NCBI GenBank assembly: GCA_018257865.1
Contig: JAEUBA010000031.1
Coordinates: 248,001 to 312,000 of the forward strand
Length of the DNA: 64,000 nucleotides
Source of the DNA: Stereocaulon alpinum
Taxonomy: Eukaryota; Ascomycota; Lecanoromycetes; Lecanorales; Stereocaulaceae
Reading direction: 5' to 3'
Shown here: positions 22,851-33,539 of the stretch, piece after piece
How the letters are laid out: every line of letters begins with the position of its first letter
How positions within the stretch are numbered: the stretch's first letter is position 1
Position numbers and translations under genes: made by a program
The notes under the pieces: generated by a model
Databases searched by the model: none
The model's input: the letters and a program-made list of their open reading frames with translations, nothing else
What the model was told of the DNA's origin: nothing

Positions 22851-23462
22851 CTATGGATGCAACATATCACAAGAGTGACTCTTCGGAAGGTCATGAGAGT
22901 GCCTTCACTGAACGATAATTCCTACCTCTTCGGAGGATGTATTCCGTCGCAGGAACACCTTTACTGGCTATCTTCTACCTCTTCGGAGGATGCACTCTAG
23001 ACGTTCCGCAAACTCTTCGGCATCACGGGTTTCAATTCCCTGGGTTGAGTTCAAGCAATTGGCTCAATCCTCATTGCAGCTACCGCTATATACGGTACTG
23101 TGGAGAGGATATCCACGTCTTCTAGGTAGTAAGCAGTACAAAAGCGCACAATACCACCAAACACGGAAATGCGACAAGACGAATGTAACATACAAGATAA
23201 CCGCCACTCCGTCCCATACTTCTACGATTGCTGACAGTTGCTAGTATACCCACATCCAGTGACATATCCGAGACGGTACCTGAGCTGGAGAGTTGATAGC
23301 AAGCTAAGCACCCTAGCCTTCTTTTCGCCACTTCTTTCAGGTGTTGTCGCGCTAAACAATCTTGTGCAACCTACAATTCGAATTTTTCTGTGCTCGAATT
23401 ATCAGCATCATAAGTCATCCTAGCGAGCTGGAACACGTTGAGCAAACTCAGTGAACTTCATA
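22851..23462. other. intergenic between A1 and B2
   Basis: Apart from the short TACCTCTTCGGAGGATG repeat, nothing recognised. Presumed promoter of B2. Confidence 0.4.
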
Positions 23463-24246
23463 ATGGCATCTGGGTACGTCTCAACCCTTCTTGCAAGCAT
23501 GTCTTACAATCGCGTCTTCCGTTAGTAATATTTAGCACTGACGCTTTGCTGTGTGTAGGTCGGAAGAGCGGGGTCGGAAAAGCTATGAAGAAGATGCTGG
23601 GCGGACGGAAGCGGACTACAAGCAGGAGATAAGGGAGATGGAGGAGAGCCATCGCAAGGAGATCGACGACCTGAAAGCGCAACATACTCGCGCATTGGCC
23701 GAAGCAGACCGAAAGCTCGAAGACGCCCAACGGATAGCAACAACGATGTCCACATTGAATTCACGGCACATTTTCATACTCCACAATGCCAGTAATGACA
23801 GCAAGACTCTAGTCGACGAGTTGAGTAAGGGCCTCGAAGTAACGACGCAGTGTACTGGTCTAGCAGATATGCTAGCCTCGCAGCAACTGCAGTCTCTGTC
23901 ACCAGGATTTTTCCCTGCGGACAGACGTTTAGACTCTATAAATACAGATATCGAGGAAGGATTTGCTTTGGTTGCAGACGTCTCCGGAGCTCTGATACTG
24001 TTTGCTTCGGTTTGGGGAACATACATATTCAGGCCTACGGATGTGGAGCATGTGTTGTTGAATGATAATGAGATTTCTCTTGTCTTCAACCAGGACTTGA
24101 TGGGTTTACCTGAGAAACTGAGGACTATTCAATTAAATAGTCGAAAACTGAAGCAGAAGAGGTGGGATGCTGTTTGGATTTGGAGGAGAGCGTATTTACC
24201 TGGAGTCGTTAATAAGATGGTGTCTGGTTATGCCGAATCACTTTAG
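23463..24246 (+). CDS. family B protein, short member (B2)
   Basis: Exon 1 is only 11 nt (23463-23473, coding MASG with the first two bases of the Gly codon). An 85-nt intron (GTACGT...GTAG) leads to exon 2, 23559-24246; total 232 aa. Residues 5-50 are a charged coiled coil (EIREMEESHRKEIDDLKAQH). The C-terminal ~110 residues match the end of B1: FPADRRLDSIN, then EEGFALVADVSGAL, a GTYIFRPTD piece, LPEKLRTIQL and WDAVWIWRRAYLPGVV. It lacks the central 11-residue repeats of B1. Unknown function; the tiny first exon makes the start the least certain part. Confidence 0.7.
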
Positions 24247-24293
24247 TAGAATAGAATAAACTGATGGCCGAGGCTTGGACGAGGTCCAGATCA

Positions 24294-24391
24294 TGCCTTG
24301 ACTGTAGCATTTCAGACTAGACTGTCCCTGCCTGTATTTGACACGAGAATCTGTCTACCGCCCCAAGTTCTTGCGCAACAGTCTAGTCAAG
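24294..24391 (+). repeat. inverted repeat (possible 3' hairpin) after B2
   Basis: ACTAGACTGT at 24316 and ACAGTCTAGT at 24378 are perfect 10-bp inverted arms; CCTTGACT at 24294 also pairs with AGTCAAGG just after the second arm. It lies 50-140 bp downstream of the B2 stop. It may be an RNA structure in the 3' UTR or only a decayed inverted repeat. Confidence 0.5.
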
Positions 24392-25268
24392 GTAGAGACT
24401 ACCAAGCCGTGACTGAATCGTAGTGCGCCAATGACATTTCGGGTGAGGGGGTTGGACAGCGAATGACCGCAAGAAGAATGAAGGAAGCTGATCTATTCAG
24501 CTAATCAGCTTGGCGGGGTTAGCTTTCGGTCGTGACGACATGTATGATGTCTATGATTTGCCCGCGCTCAAGCCATTGTTTTTGCTCTGCTTGCTGTCTT
24601 CTATTGATTGGCGACATCCTCAGCCCTAGAGCCCTACCTCGCTGTCGCGCGCCGGCTCAGCGGGAGATGTGGTTCGGTAGATAAGGATGTTGGGGGATCA
24701 CCGCCTATATCTCTTCATTGCTCCTTCTCCTCCTGTATCGGTTTTATACATAGCCAATATGATCGGTTAGCTTCACCCACCCGCCCACGCCTGTATATAG
24801 ATAGCTATATATCTACTATTTGCCCTAGATTTCCGTGGAGGGGCCGTGAGGAACTCTTACTAGAAAACCCAGTGCTTGAGGGGTCCTAGGTGGATCTCTT
24901 GCACATAGAAAGTGAGCTTGCAGATAGCAAACAACGGGGCGAGCTTCACGACGACCTGAGTACGGTAAACCGCAGGCTCAAATACTTGGGGTATCAAGGG
25001 CGAACGTCTTGTGTTGCCCCAGCAAATTCCCGACAGCCCGCCGCCACCCAATTATACTGGAAGAAGACCAAGAATAGAAGAAGGGGGAAGAGATAATGTA
25101 GGAATAGATACTAGTGCCAATCTACTAGTGTCGAACCGGCTGATTTCCCTCCTGACAGGCTCAGCTGTGGTGGTCTGCCCACAGAGCCTTCCCTCTCCAC
25201 AGGTCCACGTGAAGCGGTAACTGTGATGAGAGTGGCTAGCTCAGGGATTTGAAACCCAATTGTATTAC
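24392..25268. other. intergenic; fragments of dispersed repeats
   Basis: Contains a degenerate purine/TATA module near 25055-25140 and a partial copy of repeat D at 25186-25256. No gene supported. Confidence 0.45.
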
Positions 25269-25372
25269 ACCTTGCAGTTGAAACCAGGTCGCCAGCCTTG
25301 CAGCCGGTCCTTTCGTTCCCACCTTGCAGTTGAAACCAGGTCGCCAGCCTTGCAGCCGGTCCTTTCGTTCCC
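25269..25372 (+). repeat. perfect 52-bp tandem duplication
   Basis: ACCTTGCAGTTGAAACCAGG begins both 25269 and 25321, and the two 52-bp units are identical by eye, so the duplication is recent. It lies about 120 bp past the stop of B1 in its 3' flank. Confidence 0.9.
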
Positions 25373-25493
25373 ACCAGAGTCGCCTCTTCGCATTGACGCT
25401 AGAGACCGCGACGGTGTGGCCTGTTATCTCCCCATGAATGAATGCTTGCGAGATGTGTCTCAATCGTGAGATTGTATGACTCTACTCTGCAAA

Positions 25494-27290
25494 TTAATCC
25501 TCGAACTCATCGACTACCCCCTCCAGATACTTCAACCTCCAACTCAGAACGAAGTCCCACGTTGCTATAACTCCGTCCCAGAGAATTATCGACCGGAGCC
25601 TCTCTGGCAGACAAATATCCCCACGGAAGACCAGCATCAACTTATAGGACGCAACAGACACGTAATCTAAATCCTCTGCTCGGAACATGTAGATCCCCGA
25701 GTGCTTGTCGAAAAGGAAAAGGGCTCCTGAATCGCCTGCGACCAGGGTAAGCCCTTCCTCCATGATGGTGTTCGTGGAATCCAAGCGTCTGTTATCGGGG
25801 AAAAGGTCCGGTTTTAGTTGCTGCGTAGCTGTGCTCTGCATCCCTTCGAAAATCTCACACAATTCGTTGATTCGCTCTTCGGCGTCCGCATCGCTGCGAT
25901 GGAGGACCGACAGATTCGAGGCGATGATCTTGGACTTTGTGGCTGACCTCGTCTCCGCATTTTCCAGAGTTTGGGCATGCTCCGCACGTGTATTGGCCAT
26001 AACCTGGGCATACTCCTCCTGAGCCTTGCTCAAAGCCTGGGCATGCTCCGTACGTATTGTGTCCATAGCCTGGGCATGGTCTTCTCTTGACTGTCTCACC
26101 CGCCGGTCACTCTCAATTTGAGCTGCGTCCATAGCCTGGACGTGCTCGCGATAAGCCTCGCTCATGGCCTGGTCGTGCTCCAAACGAACTTGGTTGATCG
26201 CTTGAGTCCGTTCCTCCTGGGCCTTGTCCACCAATTTGGTATGTTCCTCTCTTGAATCTGACAAAAGCTGGTCACTCTCAACTCGAGCCGCGTCCATAGC
26301 CTGGACGTGCTCCCTTCGAGTTCTCTCCATAGCCAGATTATGTAGATCTCTTTCCCCACGCATAGCCCTTTCATTCTCCCGCTTCGTCGTCTCCATCTCT
26401 CTGTGTTGACGTTTGATGGCGGCTTGCAATTGCTCGATCTCCGTACGGTCGGCCCGTTGCTTCGTCGTAGAACGTTCTCGGAGATCTGCCAAGGCCGCTT
26501 CGGTCTGCTCCTTACTCTCTCTCAAGCTCTTGATCTCCTCCTCCAATCGTGCTCTCTCGAGATTATAGGCATTGCGAAGTTCCGAAAATGCTTCAGCCTC
26601 TTCTTGTGCGAACCTCTGTCCCTCATCCAGTTTCTGCTGGATCGTTGGAAGAACATCAGTCTGCAGTTTGACCATAATGCGTTCCGTAATCTCGGTTCGA
26701 CTCGTGGAGATCATCTCTTTGGCGCTGTCCAGCTGCACTTTGATCTTATCGTACTGTTCCTTGACTTCTGTGATGTAGTCGTCGGTACCAGGCTCTCCCT
26801 CCAACAGGGCTCGCAGAAAACCAGGATTCTTAGCGAGCAGGGCCTTGAGTTTCTGGATTAAGGCTTCGTCGTCTGGACCGATGGTGTAATCCGTCTTCTT
26901 GACGTCCAACCTGTCGATTTCCATCTCCGCGCGCTTGACGAAGTTGTGAGCAGTCTGAAGGCCCTTTCTGTCGCTCCGGAGCTTGTCGGCGCCTCTGGCC
27001 AACTCAGACTCGATGGTCGCCATTTCCTTGCGAAAATGATCCGAGAGTTCCTCCACATATTTTGCGGTGGCCTCCCCCTGGTCTGAGAATCTGTCTCCGA
27101 AATGTTTCTTTGCAAGGCTTATCTAACAAGTATCAGCACGGTTCCGATCTCGCCATGTACAATGCACACATACCTGCTTCTCTCGATTCTCTCTGGCATC
27201 TTTCTCGGTGTCCTCCAAGCTCTCCATCATCTTTGCCACGCCGTCCAATACTTGCTTCTCCGACAGTCTCTTCTGCGGTGATGGCGCCAT
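25494..27290 (-). CDS. family B protein, long member (B1) with twelve 11-residue repeats
   Basis: Exon 1 (27290-27174) and exon 2 (27122-25494) around a 51-nt intron (GTATGT...TTAG) give 581 aa; the frame is intact. Residues 1-300 are a basic, then charged coiled coil. Residues about 302-433 (bases 26336-25941) are twelve uninterrupted 11-residue units of the form QAMDxxRxEHx, for example QAMDTIRTEHA, QALSKAQEEYA and QVMANTRAEHA. An 11-residue (hendecad) period is known from right-handed coiled coils. The C-terminal ~105 residues form a separate module shared with B2 (FPDNRRLDSTN, EEGLTLVAGDSGALFLF, LPERLRSI, WRLKYLEGVV). No signal peptide or membrane segment. Divergent from C1, with 299 bp between the two ATGs. 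Function unknown. Confidence 0.8.
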
Positions 27291-27589
27291 CTTGAATGTG
27301 CTTGCTGAGTATCTTTAGAATGCGTGATGTGAGCTGACGCGGTGTTCAAGGCGAGGAGATGTGTTTGTGGCCTCGCCTATCTCGCTAGCGTATTTATACA
27401 TCTACCTATAGCAGGTAGTCCGATAGTCGTCTAGCCCTATGATCTCTATAAAACGCGCTACTAGCGCGCACAAACAAGTGAGGGAACGAGACCTGCTCAT
27501 TTCCAAAATCTCTCACTCACGCACGCTTTTCTCAGCTACAGACAAACCTCCCTAGACACCCATCTCATACATCTTTTCCATTCAGAGTC
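27291..27589. promoter_or_regulatory. shared divergent promoter of B1 and C1
   Basis: The 299 bp between the two start codons must hold both promoters. The C1 side ends in a pyrimidine-rich leader (TCTCTCACTCACGCACGC... CATCTTTTCCATTCAGAGTC), typical of fungal 5' UTRs. A TATTTATAC stretch near 27391 could be a TATA-like element for B1. No operator could be defined. Confidence 0.45.
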
Positions 27590-29611
27590 ATGGAGTCCTC
27601 CTCGGAGATCACCGACCTCAAGAAGATGCTCAGTGATTTGAAGGCATGGCTGAGTTCAATTCATTTGAACGAGAATACCACGCAACATCACATCCGCAAG
27701 CTGTTAGAGAAGATCGAAAATGGATATGTGAAAGACGAGGAGACCCTTCACCAGCAACGACGAGAAGCTACCCGTACCATCGAGGAAGCCAAACGCGAAG
27801 CGGCAGAGGACAGAGATGCAGCAAGAGCAGAGAGAGATGCAGCAAGAGCAGATGCAGAGCTGAAGATGAAGGACGCCGACACATGGCGAAAACGAACGAT
27901 GGAGGAAATAGAACTCCACTCCAAGAAGCGGCATGAAGATACTACAGAGCAAATCCTCCGGCAGTAGGAGCCAAAGGAGACTGAGCACAAAGCAAACATC
28001 GCTCAGTTGATGATGGACCAGGCCCAAGTCATGCATGAGAAAGAGTTGCTAGAATTGAAGGAGGCCAGATACCGAGCAGACATCGTCAGATTGACTGCAG
28101 ACCAAAACAAAATCACTCAAGACAAAGCATTGCTAGAGTCGAACGAGGCCAGACATCGAGCAGACAAAGCATCGCTGGAGTCGAGAGTGAACCAGTGTCT
28201 CGATGTCTTGACTGCGGCACAGGCTACAAAGACTTGGGTGACGGCGAAGTACGCGGCATTGACAGAAACACTTCGTTCAGTGGAAGTAGAGAAGTCTCAA
28301 GCTAGAGAAATGCTTCAACAGGCGGATGTAGTGATGTCCAAGGCAAAGGAGATTAGGTCACAAGTCTCCGAGAAACTGGATGCTGGCAAGCAAGATTGCA
28401 ACGAGGTTGGGGAGCAGCTGAGGTCACAGGAAGCCCGCTTGCAATCACAACGATCCAACATGTCTGAGCTCAAGGCCGAGTTGAATGTTCATGAGGGGAA
28501 GGTGACGGAGACTCTCCAAGGTTTTGAGGACTCGGTGACCGACACCCACAAGAACTTGACCAATGTGTTGTGCAAAGTGGACGAATTCGACGACGACTTG
28601 ACTGTTCTGTTGTCCAAAGTGGACGTGGTCAAGATAGCATTGGCCGATCTGTCGGGCAAAGTGGACGAGGTCGAGATTGCCCCGCTAGACAGCTCGGTTA
28701 ACAAGCTTGCCGACTCGGTGGCCAAGATTCACGTCAATACGAATAACGCCTCGAAGAGCGCCTCCGCCTTGCAAAAGACGACCATCGGTATGCAAGCAAC
28801 TGCGTCCAGTGTGGAGAGCGAAGTGGAGAAGAAGTGTGCGGCGGCTTTAGAGAAGGTGTCCGAGGTCAACGAGGCGATAGCAGAGGCTGGAACTTCCCTC
28901 AAAGGGCTACTTGACCAGTTCGAGCAAGCAAAGGAGAATGCCCGCAAGTCTCCCGAGAAGGATAGACGGAGGAAGATCCCAAGGTCAGCCGGGACGCCAG
29001 ATGGTTCACCAAGCTCGTCGCTTAGATTTACCTTGTCCCCAAGTCCGCGTCGAACTCATGAGGATCGGAGTCCTTCCAGGCCAGGTGCGGGGGTCTCAAG
29101 CCAAACAACATTGGCCCAGGGTGAGCTCCTTCCCTTACCACCACTAACCCAGCAGGCTGGTAGCTCTTCGACAACGGCTCCAGCTGGTCTGGACCCTCAG
29201 ATTGGAGGCAGTGCCCAGACAAGTGTACCTTCGTCAAGGAGGATAGACATTGCAGCGGCCCCTGTAGAAGTTCGAAAGATTTGGGGGCAAATCGACTTCT
29301 CGCCCGAGTTGCAGCACCCAGAGTTGGAAGTCCTCTTGGACCTAATGAAGACTCGCTCAACCAGGAAGACAGCGAATCACCAAACCCCCCTCGCGCTATT
29401 AGAGAAGGTGGCCAAACAAGGCGGTTGTTTGGTCAGGAGTCTTAAGAAGCTGGGAAGTGAGCCAAATCAACACCCAACCAAGGCGTGTGGTAAATGCAGC
29501 AGGCCAAACGACCTTTGTGTCGGCGTCGCTTATACTACTGACCAAGAGCCAGGGGAGTATGATGACGAGGGGACTGGAACGAGGTGGAAGGTGACGAAGA
29601 GGGCGCCGTGA
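27590..29611 (+). pseudogene. family C coiled-coil gene (C1), interrupted by one in-frame amber codon
   Basis: One frame is open for 674 codons except for TAG at 27965-27967 (codon 126; context CAG TAG GAG). No GT donor exists in the roughly 100 nt before it, so an intron removing the stop is unlikely. The protein would be a long coiled coil (EEAKREAAEDRDAARAERDA, then LLESNEARHRADKASLES and repeated KVDE/SKVD segments). A Ser/Pro-rich hinge follows (RRKIPRSAGTPDGSPSSS), then a C-terminal Cys cluster (KACGKCSRPNDLC) that may bind zinc. Homologous pieces lie at 32.0-33.5 kb. Either a recent nonsense mutation, a readthrough gene or a sequencing error. A C-to-T change in a CA context would fit RIP, but one site proves nothing. 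Confidence 0.7.
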
Positions 29612-29671
29612 GTAGTAGGGTTGGAATGAGGAGAGGCAGGGTCGCGCTTGAGAGGTATCGCTCATTGGTCA

Positions 29672-29828
29672 TGTTCTTCGGAAAGATCTGCAGAGCTTGA
29701 GACTCGTGGATATTGGCTATAGCTAGCATGCTGGACATGTAGCTTAAACGAAAGGTTTAAAGACCTTGGGCTAGCCACCCTCATCGTGCTCTTTGCTTTA
29801 TGCAGGAGTACGGAGAGGATGTCGAAGC
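29672..29828 (-). repeat. dispersed repeat D, copy 2 (inverted)
   Basis: Its reverse complement matches 13233-13394: GCTTCGAC, CTCCTGCATAAAGCA, GATGAGGGTGGCTAGCCCAA, ACATGTCCAGCATG, CTATAGCCAATAT and TTCCGAAGAAC in the same order. Clear paralogy over about 155 bp with scattered changes. Confidence 0.8.
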
Positions 29829-30299
29829 GTATGTTGGCGATCGTGGGGCTGGCGTCTCTTGTATCAGTGACACGCCACTTTTCATTGTGTGTCCGCTTAT
29901 TCATTCTCAATTTGAAGCCCCTCTGGACCAGATTTGAAAGTGATGGAATTGGTATGACGCGGGCTCTGACACAAGCAGCTGAACAGACACTGGATCTTAC
30001 ATAACGACCTTTCTCTCGTCAAAACATACTGAAACTGCGTACATACTGTTCACAGATGGAGTACCTGCGACACTGAGTCATGTATCGCATTGTTCTCGTG
30101 AGGCTGCCGAATTTGTCGAGTGTGGTGGACCAAACCCTGCGTCGAGAACACGTCAAATGCAATGTGGCTTCGTTCACCACCAGACTCTGCCAGGGTTTCA
30201 TTCCTAGTCGAAGACATCTACTGGTAAGTGGCGGTGTCAAGCGGTGCAGGGCGAAAGCTCTCCGCACTCAGATCTACTGTCTCACCCGCGAAAGCAGCT

Positions 30300-31630
30300 T
30301 TACTCCACGTCAAACCTTCAGCATCACCTTCGCTTGCCATCCTCCAAAGCAGTAGATCCTTGCCCATCAAAGTTCATGTTCCAAGACGGCGAGGAGTGGC
30401 GAAGGAGGATAAGGTAGGAAATCAAGGTAATCAAGGTTTTGCCCGCCAAGTAGCCTACATCAAATGTATCTGGATTCTTCCTCGCCACGTCCCGCCACGC
30501 AGCCAAGTGCTTTCTGGCAGATAACAATTACATGTCGAGACAAGCGAAGGGCGGCGAAGGGTGGCGAAGGTGGAATTCAAGGTAATCAAGGTTTTGCCCG
30601 ATAAGTAATACATTTCGAATTTTCAAGATTTGCCCCGCTATATCTCGCCACACGTCCAAGTGTTTCTTAATGGATGAGAGTCATAATCTGAGACAGCGAG
30701 GAGTGGCGAAGGAGGATGAGGTAGGATATTGAGGTTGTTGATATTCTGCCCGCTAAATACTACGTTTCAAGATCTATGTTCAAGATTTGCCCCGCTATAT
30801 CTCGCCATACGTCCAAGTGTTTCTCGATAGACAAGGATCATATTTTGAGACGGCGAGGAGCAGCGAAGTAATTTGAGTAGATCGAATTTAGGATGGATGT
30901 TACCCGCTAAGCATTATATCTTAAGATTTACATTCAAGATTTGCCCCGCCATGTCTCGCCACTCCTCCAAGTGTTTTTCAACAGACAAGAATCATATTCC
31001 GAGACGGCGAGGAGCAGCGAAGTGATATTGATTGGAGCGAATCAGGAACGCGGATTTTACCCGCTACAGTGCTACATATTGGACTTGGGGACACGTTGCC
31101 CCGCCATATCTCGCCACACGCCCAAGTGTTCCTCAACGGATGAGAATTGCATTGTGAGACGGCGAGGAGTAGCGAAGTGATATTGGGTAAAGCGAATTCA
31201 GAAACACAGCTACCTACTACCGATTTCATTATTTGTGAACTTACCTCGCCACGTCTCGTCATGCGTCTGATTGCTTTTCAACACAGAAAACCCATATTTG
31301 GAGACGCCGATAGACGGCGGAGTGAAATTGGGTAGGGCGAATCCAGAAGAAAGCGCTTTACTTGCTACAGTGTTACACATTAGGCTTGATGTCTCAATCA
31401 AAGACTTCCGCCGCCACGTCTCGGCGTCCGTCCAAGTGTTTCTCAATGTACAACAACTAAGTCTTGAGACGGCGATTGATGGCGGGGTGAATTTAGGTAG
31501 GGCGGATCCAAAAACATGGGTTCTACTTGCTACACATTAGATCCAAAGATCTTGATCAGAGACTTTCCTTGCCACGATTAGCCAGGTTCCATCATGAGAA
31601 CAATACTTTACCACGGCGAGGGGCAGTGAG
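30300..31630 (+). repeat. ~150-bp satellite array with internal dyad symmetry (about nine units)
   Basis: Unit centres (CCAAGTGTTT or its decayed form) lie near 30345, 30498, 30656, 30812, 30967, 31122, 31266, 31432 and 31581, spacing 144-166 bp. Each side of the centre is roughly inverted: CTCGCCAC on the left and GTGGCGAAG or GAGACGGCGAG on the right; in the unit at 30967, CGCCACTCCTC pairs with GAGGAGTGGCG nearby. Units are separated by TTGCCCCGCYATATCTC and ACCCGCTA-like blocks. Outer units are the most decayed. No ORF crosses the array. Confidence 0.85.
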
Positions 31631-32023
31631 GTCTAATGGACTAAGTTGCTACAAACATTTAGTGTCCTACTAGCCAGATATGATGCATAGAGATATTGGA
31701 TGACTATTGCCGCCTTCCGGCACTCGTCTAGTACCATACCGTACTATCTTCAAAGTACACAGACTCAGCTCCATGAAGGCGGGCTGAAGCGGGTTGAAAT
31801 CGGACTAAATCACAAAGCCAGTGTACTATGTATAGGAATACCCATATCCAAGAACAATAACCTAAGCTTTGCATCGCTTCCCACCGGCACTTTCTAACGT
31901 CATCCTTTACACATGAAAGCTCGTTTGTGAGTTGGCAGGATAGACTGAAGCTGAAATCATAGGTATGGTCTGCATTGTTTATTTTCTGCACGCATGTTCT
32001 GGTACGTGAACGAGCAAGATCGG
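31631..32023. other. intergenic, nothing recognised
   Basis: Spacer between the satellite and the C2 remnant. Confidence 0.4.
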
Positions 32024-32650
32024 TCAGCACTTACTACAAGATATCTTCCTCATCTTTTTCCATGTCAAACCGCACTTCTCGTAAGGACCGAGATCAGACA
32101 CATCGATGTACACACTTCGCGACTTTGTGCAAGCGACACAAGGATACCGCTCCTCGTCTGGGTCTTCGAAGGTGGGTTCTCTTGGTAGAGCGATTGTCCA
32201 TGGCTTGCTGAGGCCAGTAACCCCCATTCCTCGCCTTTGCCTTGGTAAAGAAGTCCAAAAACGCAGCAGAGTCCGCTGAGGTCCAGTTTGATGAGAACTG
32301 GATCTGTCTCCAGATGTTCTTGATCTCTTCAGATGCTGCAGCGAGTCCTGTAGGTTCCAGACCAGCTGGGGCCGTTGTCGAAGGGCTATCAGCCGGCAAT
32401 GAATTGCTAGACCCTGGCTGAATCGGTGGTAGTAAGGGAAGCAGACCACCCTGGATCAACGTTGTTCGGCTCGAGAGCCCCGCACGTGGCCTTGAAGAAT
32501 TGCGATCTGCAGGACTTCGCCGCGGAGTCGGGGACAACGTGGATCTAAGTGATGAGCTTGGTGACCTGTCTGGCGTTCCTGCTGACCTTGGCGTCTTCCT
32601 TCGTCTCTCTGGCGAGCTTGCTTGAGCTCTGGCCACGTTAATTCGACCGA
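32024..32650 (-). pseudogene. family C remnant C2: hinge and Cys-rich end, frameshifted
   Basis: The 32636-side frame gives VARAQASSPERRRKTPRSAG, TPDRSPSSSLRSTLSP and STTAPAGLEPTG, closely matching the hinge of C1. The Cys-rich C-terminus (YPCVACTKSRS, GPYEKCGLTWKKM) is found only in a different frame, so there is a frameshift near 32215-32260. The coiled-coil part is missing; a purine/TATA module sits where it should be. A related coiled-coil fragment (C3) lies just beyond that module. Confidence 0.7.
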
Positions 32651-32672
32651 GGAACGGACATTACCCCACAAT

Positions 32673-32780
32673 CTCCACTGGGAGGAAAAAAAGAAGAGAA
32701 AAGGAAAGGCTGATATATGAATGTATATAAGAAGAGAAAAGGAAAGGCTGATATATGAATATATATATTGTAGCAGCATC
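32673..32780 (+). repeat. purine/TATA module, tandem pair
   Basis: AAGAAGAGAAAAGGAAAGGC followed by TGATATATGAATRTATATA is present twice in a row here, then TGTAGCAGCATCTC. It separates C2 from C3. Confidence 0.85.
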
Positions 32781-32786
32781 TCTTTG

Positions 32787-33482
32787 CTAGTGATTGCGAC
32801 GGCATTGCTCAACCTGCAATAACAGACCATTCAGATGTTGTAGATGACTGGCGACGGCAATTCGACTGCTTGGTGAACCGTCTGGCGTCCCACCTGATCT
32901 TGGTAGCTTCCTCCGTCTCTCTGGAGAGCCAGCTGGAACTCTAGCCACACCAATTTGACTGACTAGTTCCGCAAGAGCGTCAATTGCCTGCTCGCTCCCA
33001 GCTTTAACCACACCAGAAAGCCTTTCGAGATCACCGCGAAGCTCAACCTGCATTCTGATGAGCTCCCTATCCTTCCTCTCAGCCGCTCTCTTCCTCTTCC
33101 TCTCCCTCTCCAGGTCCTCTTTCTCTCTCTTCACGTTCTCTCTCTGCTCTACCAGCTCTTGTTTCTGGCGGGTTATTTCCACCTTCCACACTGCCAGCCT
33201 ATTTCGCTCTAACTCCACCTCCTTTTTTTCGTCCTCGATAAATCGTCTCTGCTCTGCCACCTGACTCAACTCCATAGCTGCAGCCTTCCTATCCTCCTCA
33301 GCAGCGTGCTGAGCTTGTTCAATTGCTTGTGTAGTGAGTTCTCGTTCCTGGTAATTGTTACAACATTGCTCAACTTGCAAAATGAGACCATTGAGACGTT
33401 GTAGCTGGACTAGGTCATCAAGGAGCACCGACTTGAGGGTTTTAATGAGAGTTCGAAGGAGTTTTCTCAGTTCGGAATTCAA
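32787..33482 (-). pseudogene. family C fragment C3: coiled coil plus hinge, no C-terminus
   Basis: One frame is open from SELRKLLRTLIKTLKS through a strong coiled coil (EEDRKAAAMELSQVAEQRRF, ERKRKRAAERKDRELIRMQ) to the hinge SPERRRKLPRSGGTPDGSPS. It then runs into a second copy of its own start region (LNGLLLQVEQC, compare LNGLILQVEQC) and stops. So the gene is cut at the hinge and joined to a duplicated N-terminal piece. The ORF could still be expressed as a truncated protein, but it reads as a rearranged copy. Confidence 0.65.
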
Positions 33483-33535
33483 AAGAAGAGAAAAAGAAAG
33501 GCTGATATATGAATATATATATTGTAGCGGCGTCG
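33479..33535 (+). repeat. purine/TATA module copy
   Basis: AAAAGAAGAGAAAAAGAAAG, GCTGATATATGAATATATAT, then TGTAGCGGCGTCGG. It lies between C3 and a family A fragment. Confidence 0.85.
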
Positions 33536-33539
33536 GACC

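Noticed and set aside
30300..31630. CRISPR-like array
   Set aside because: Eukaryotic context, ~150-bp diverged units, no short identical repeats with unique spacers and no cas genes.
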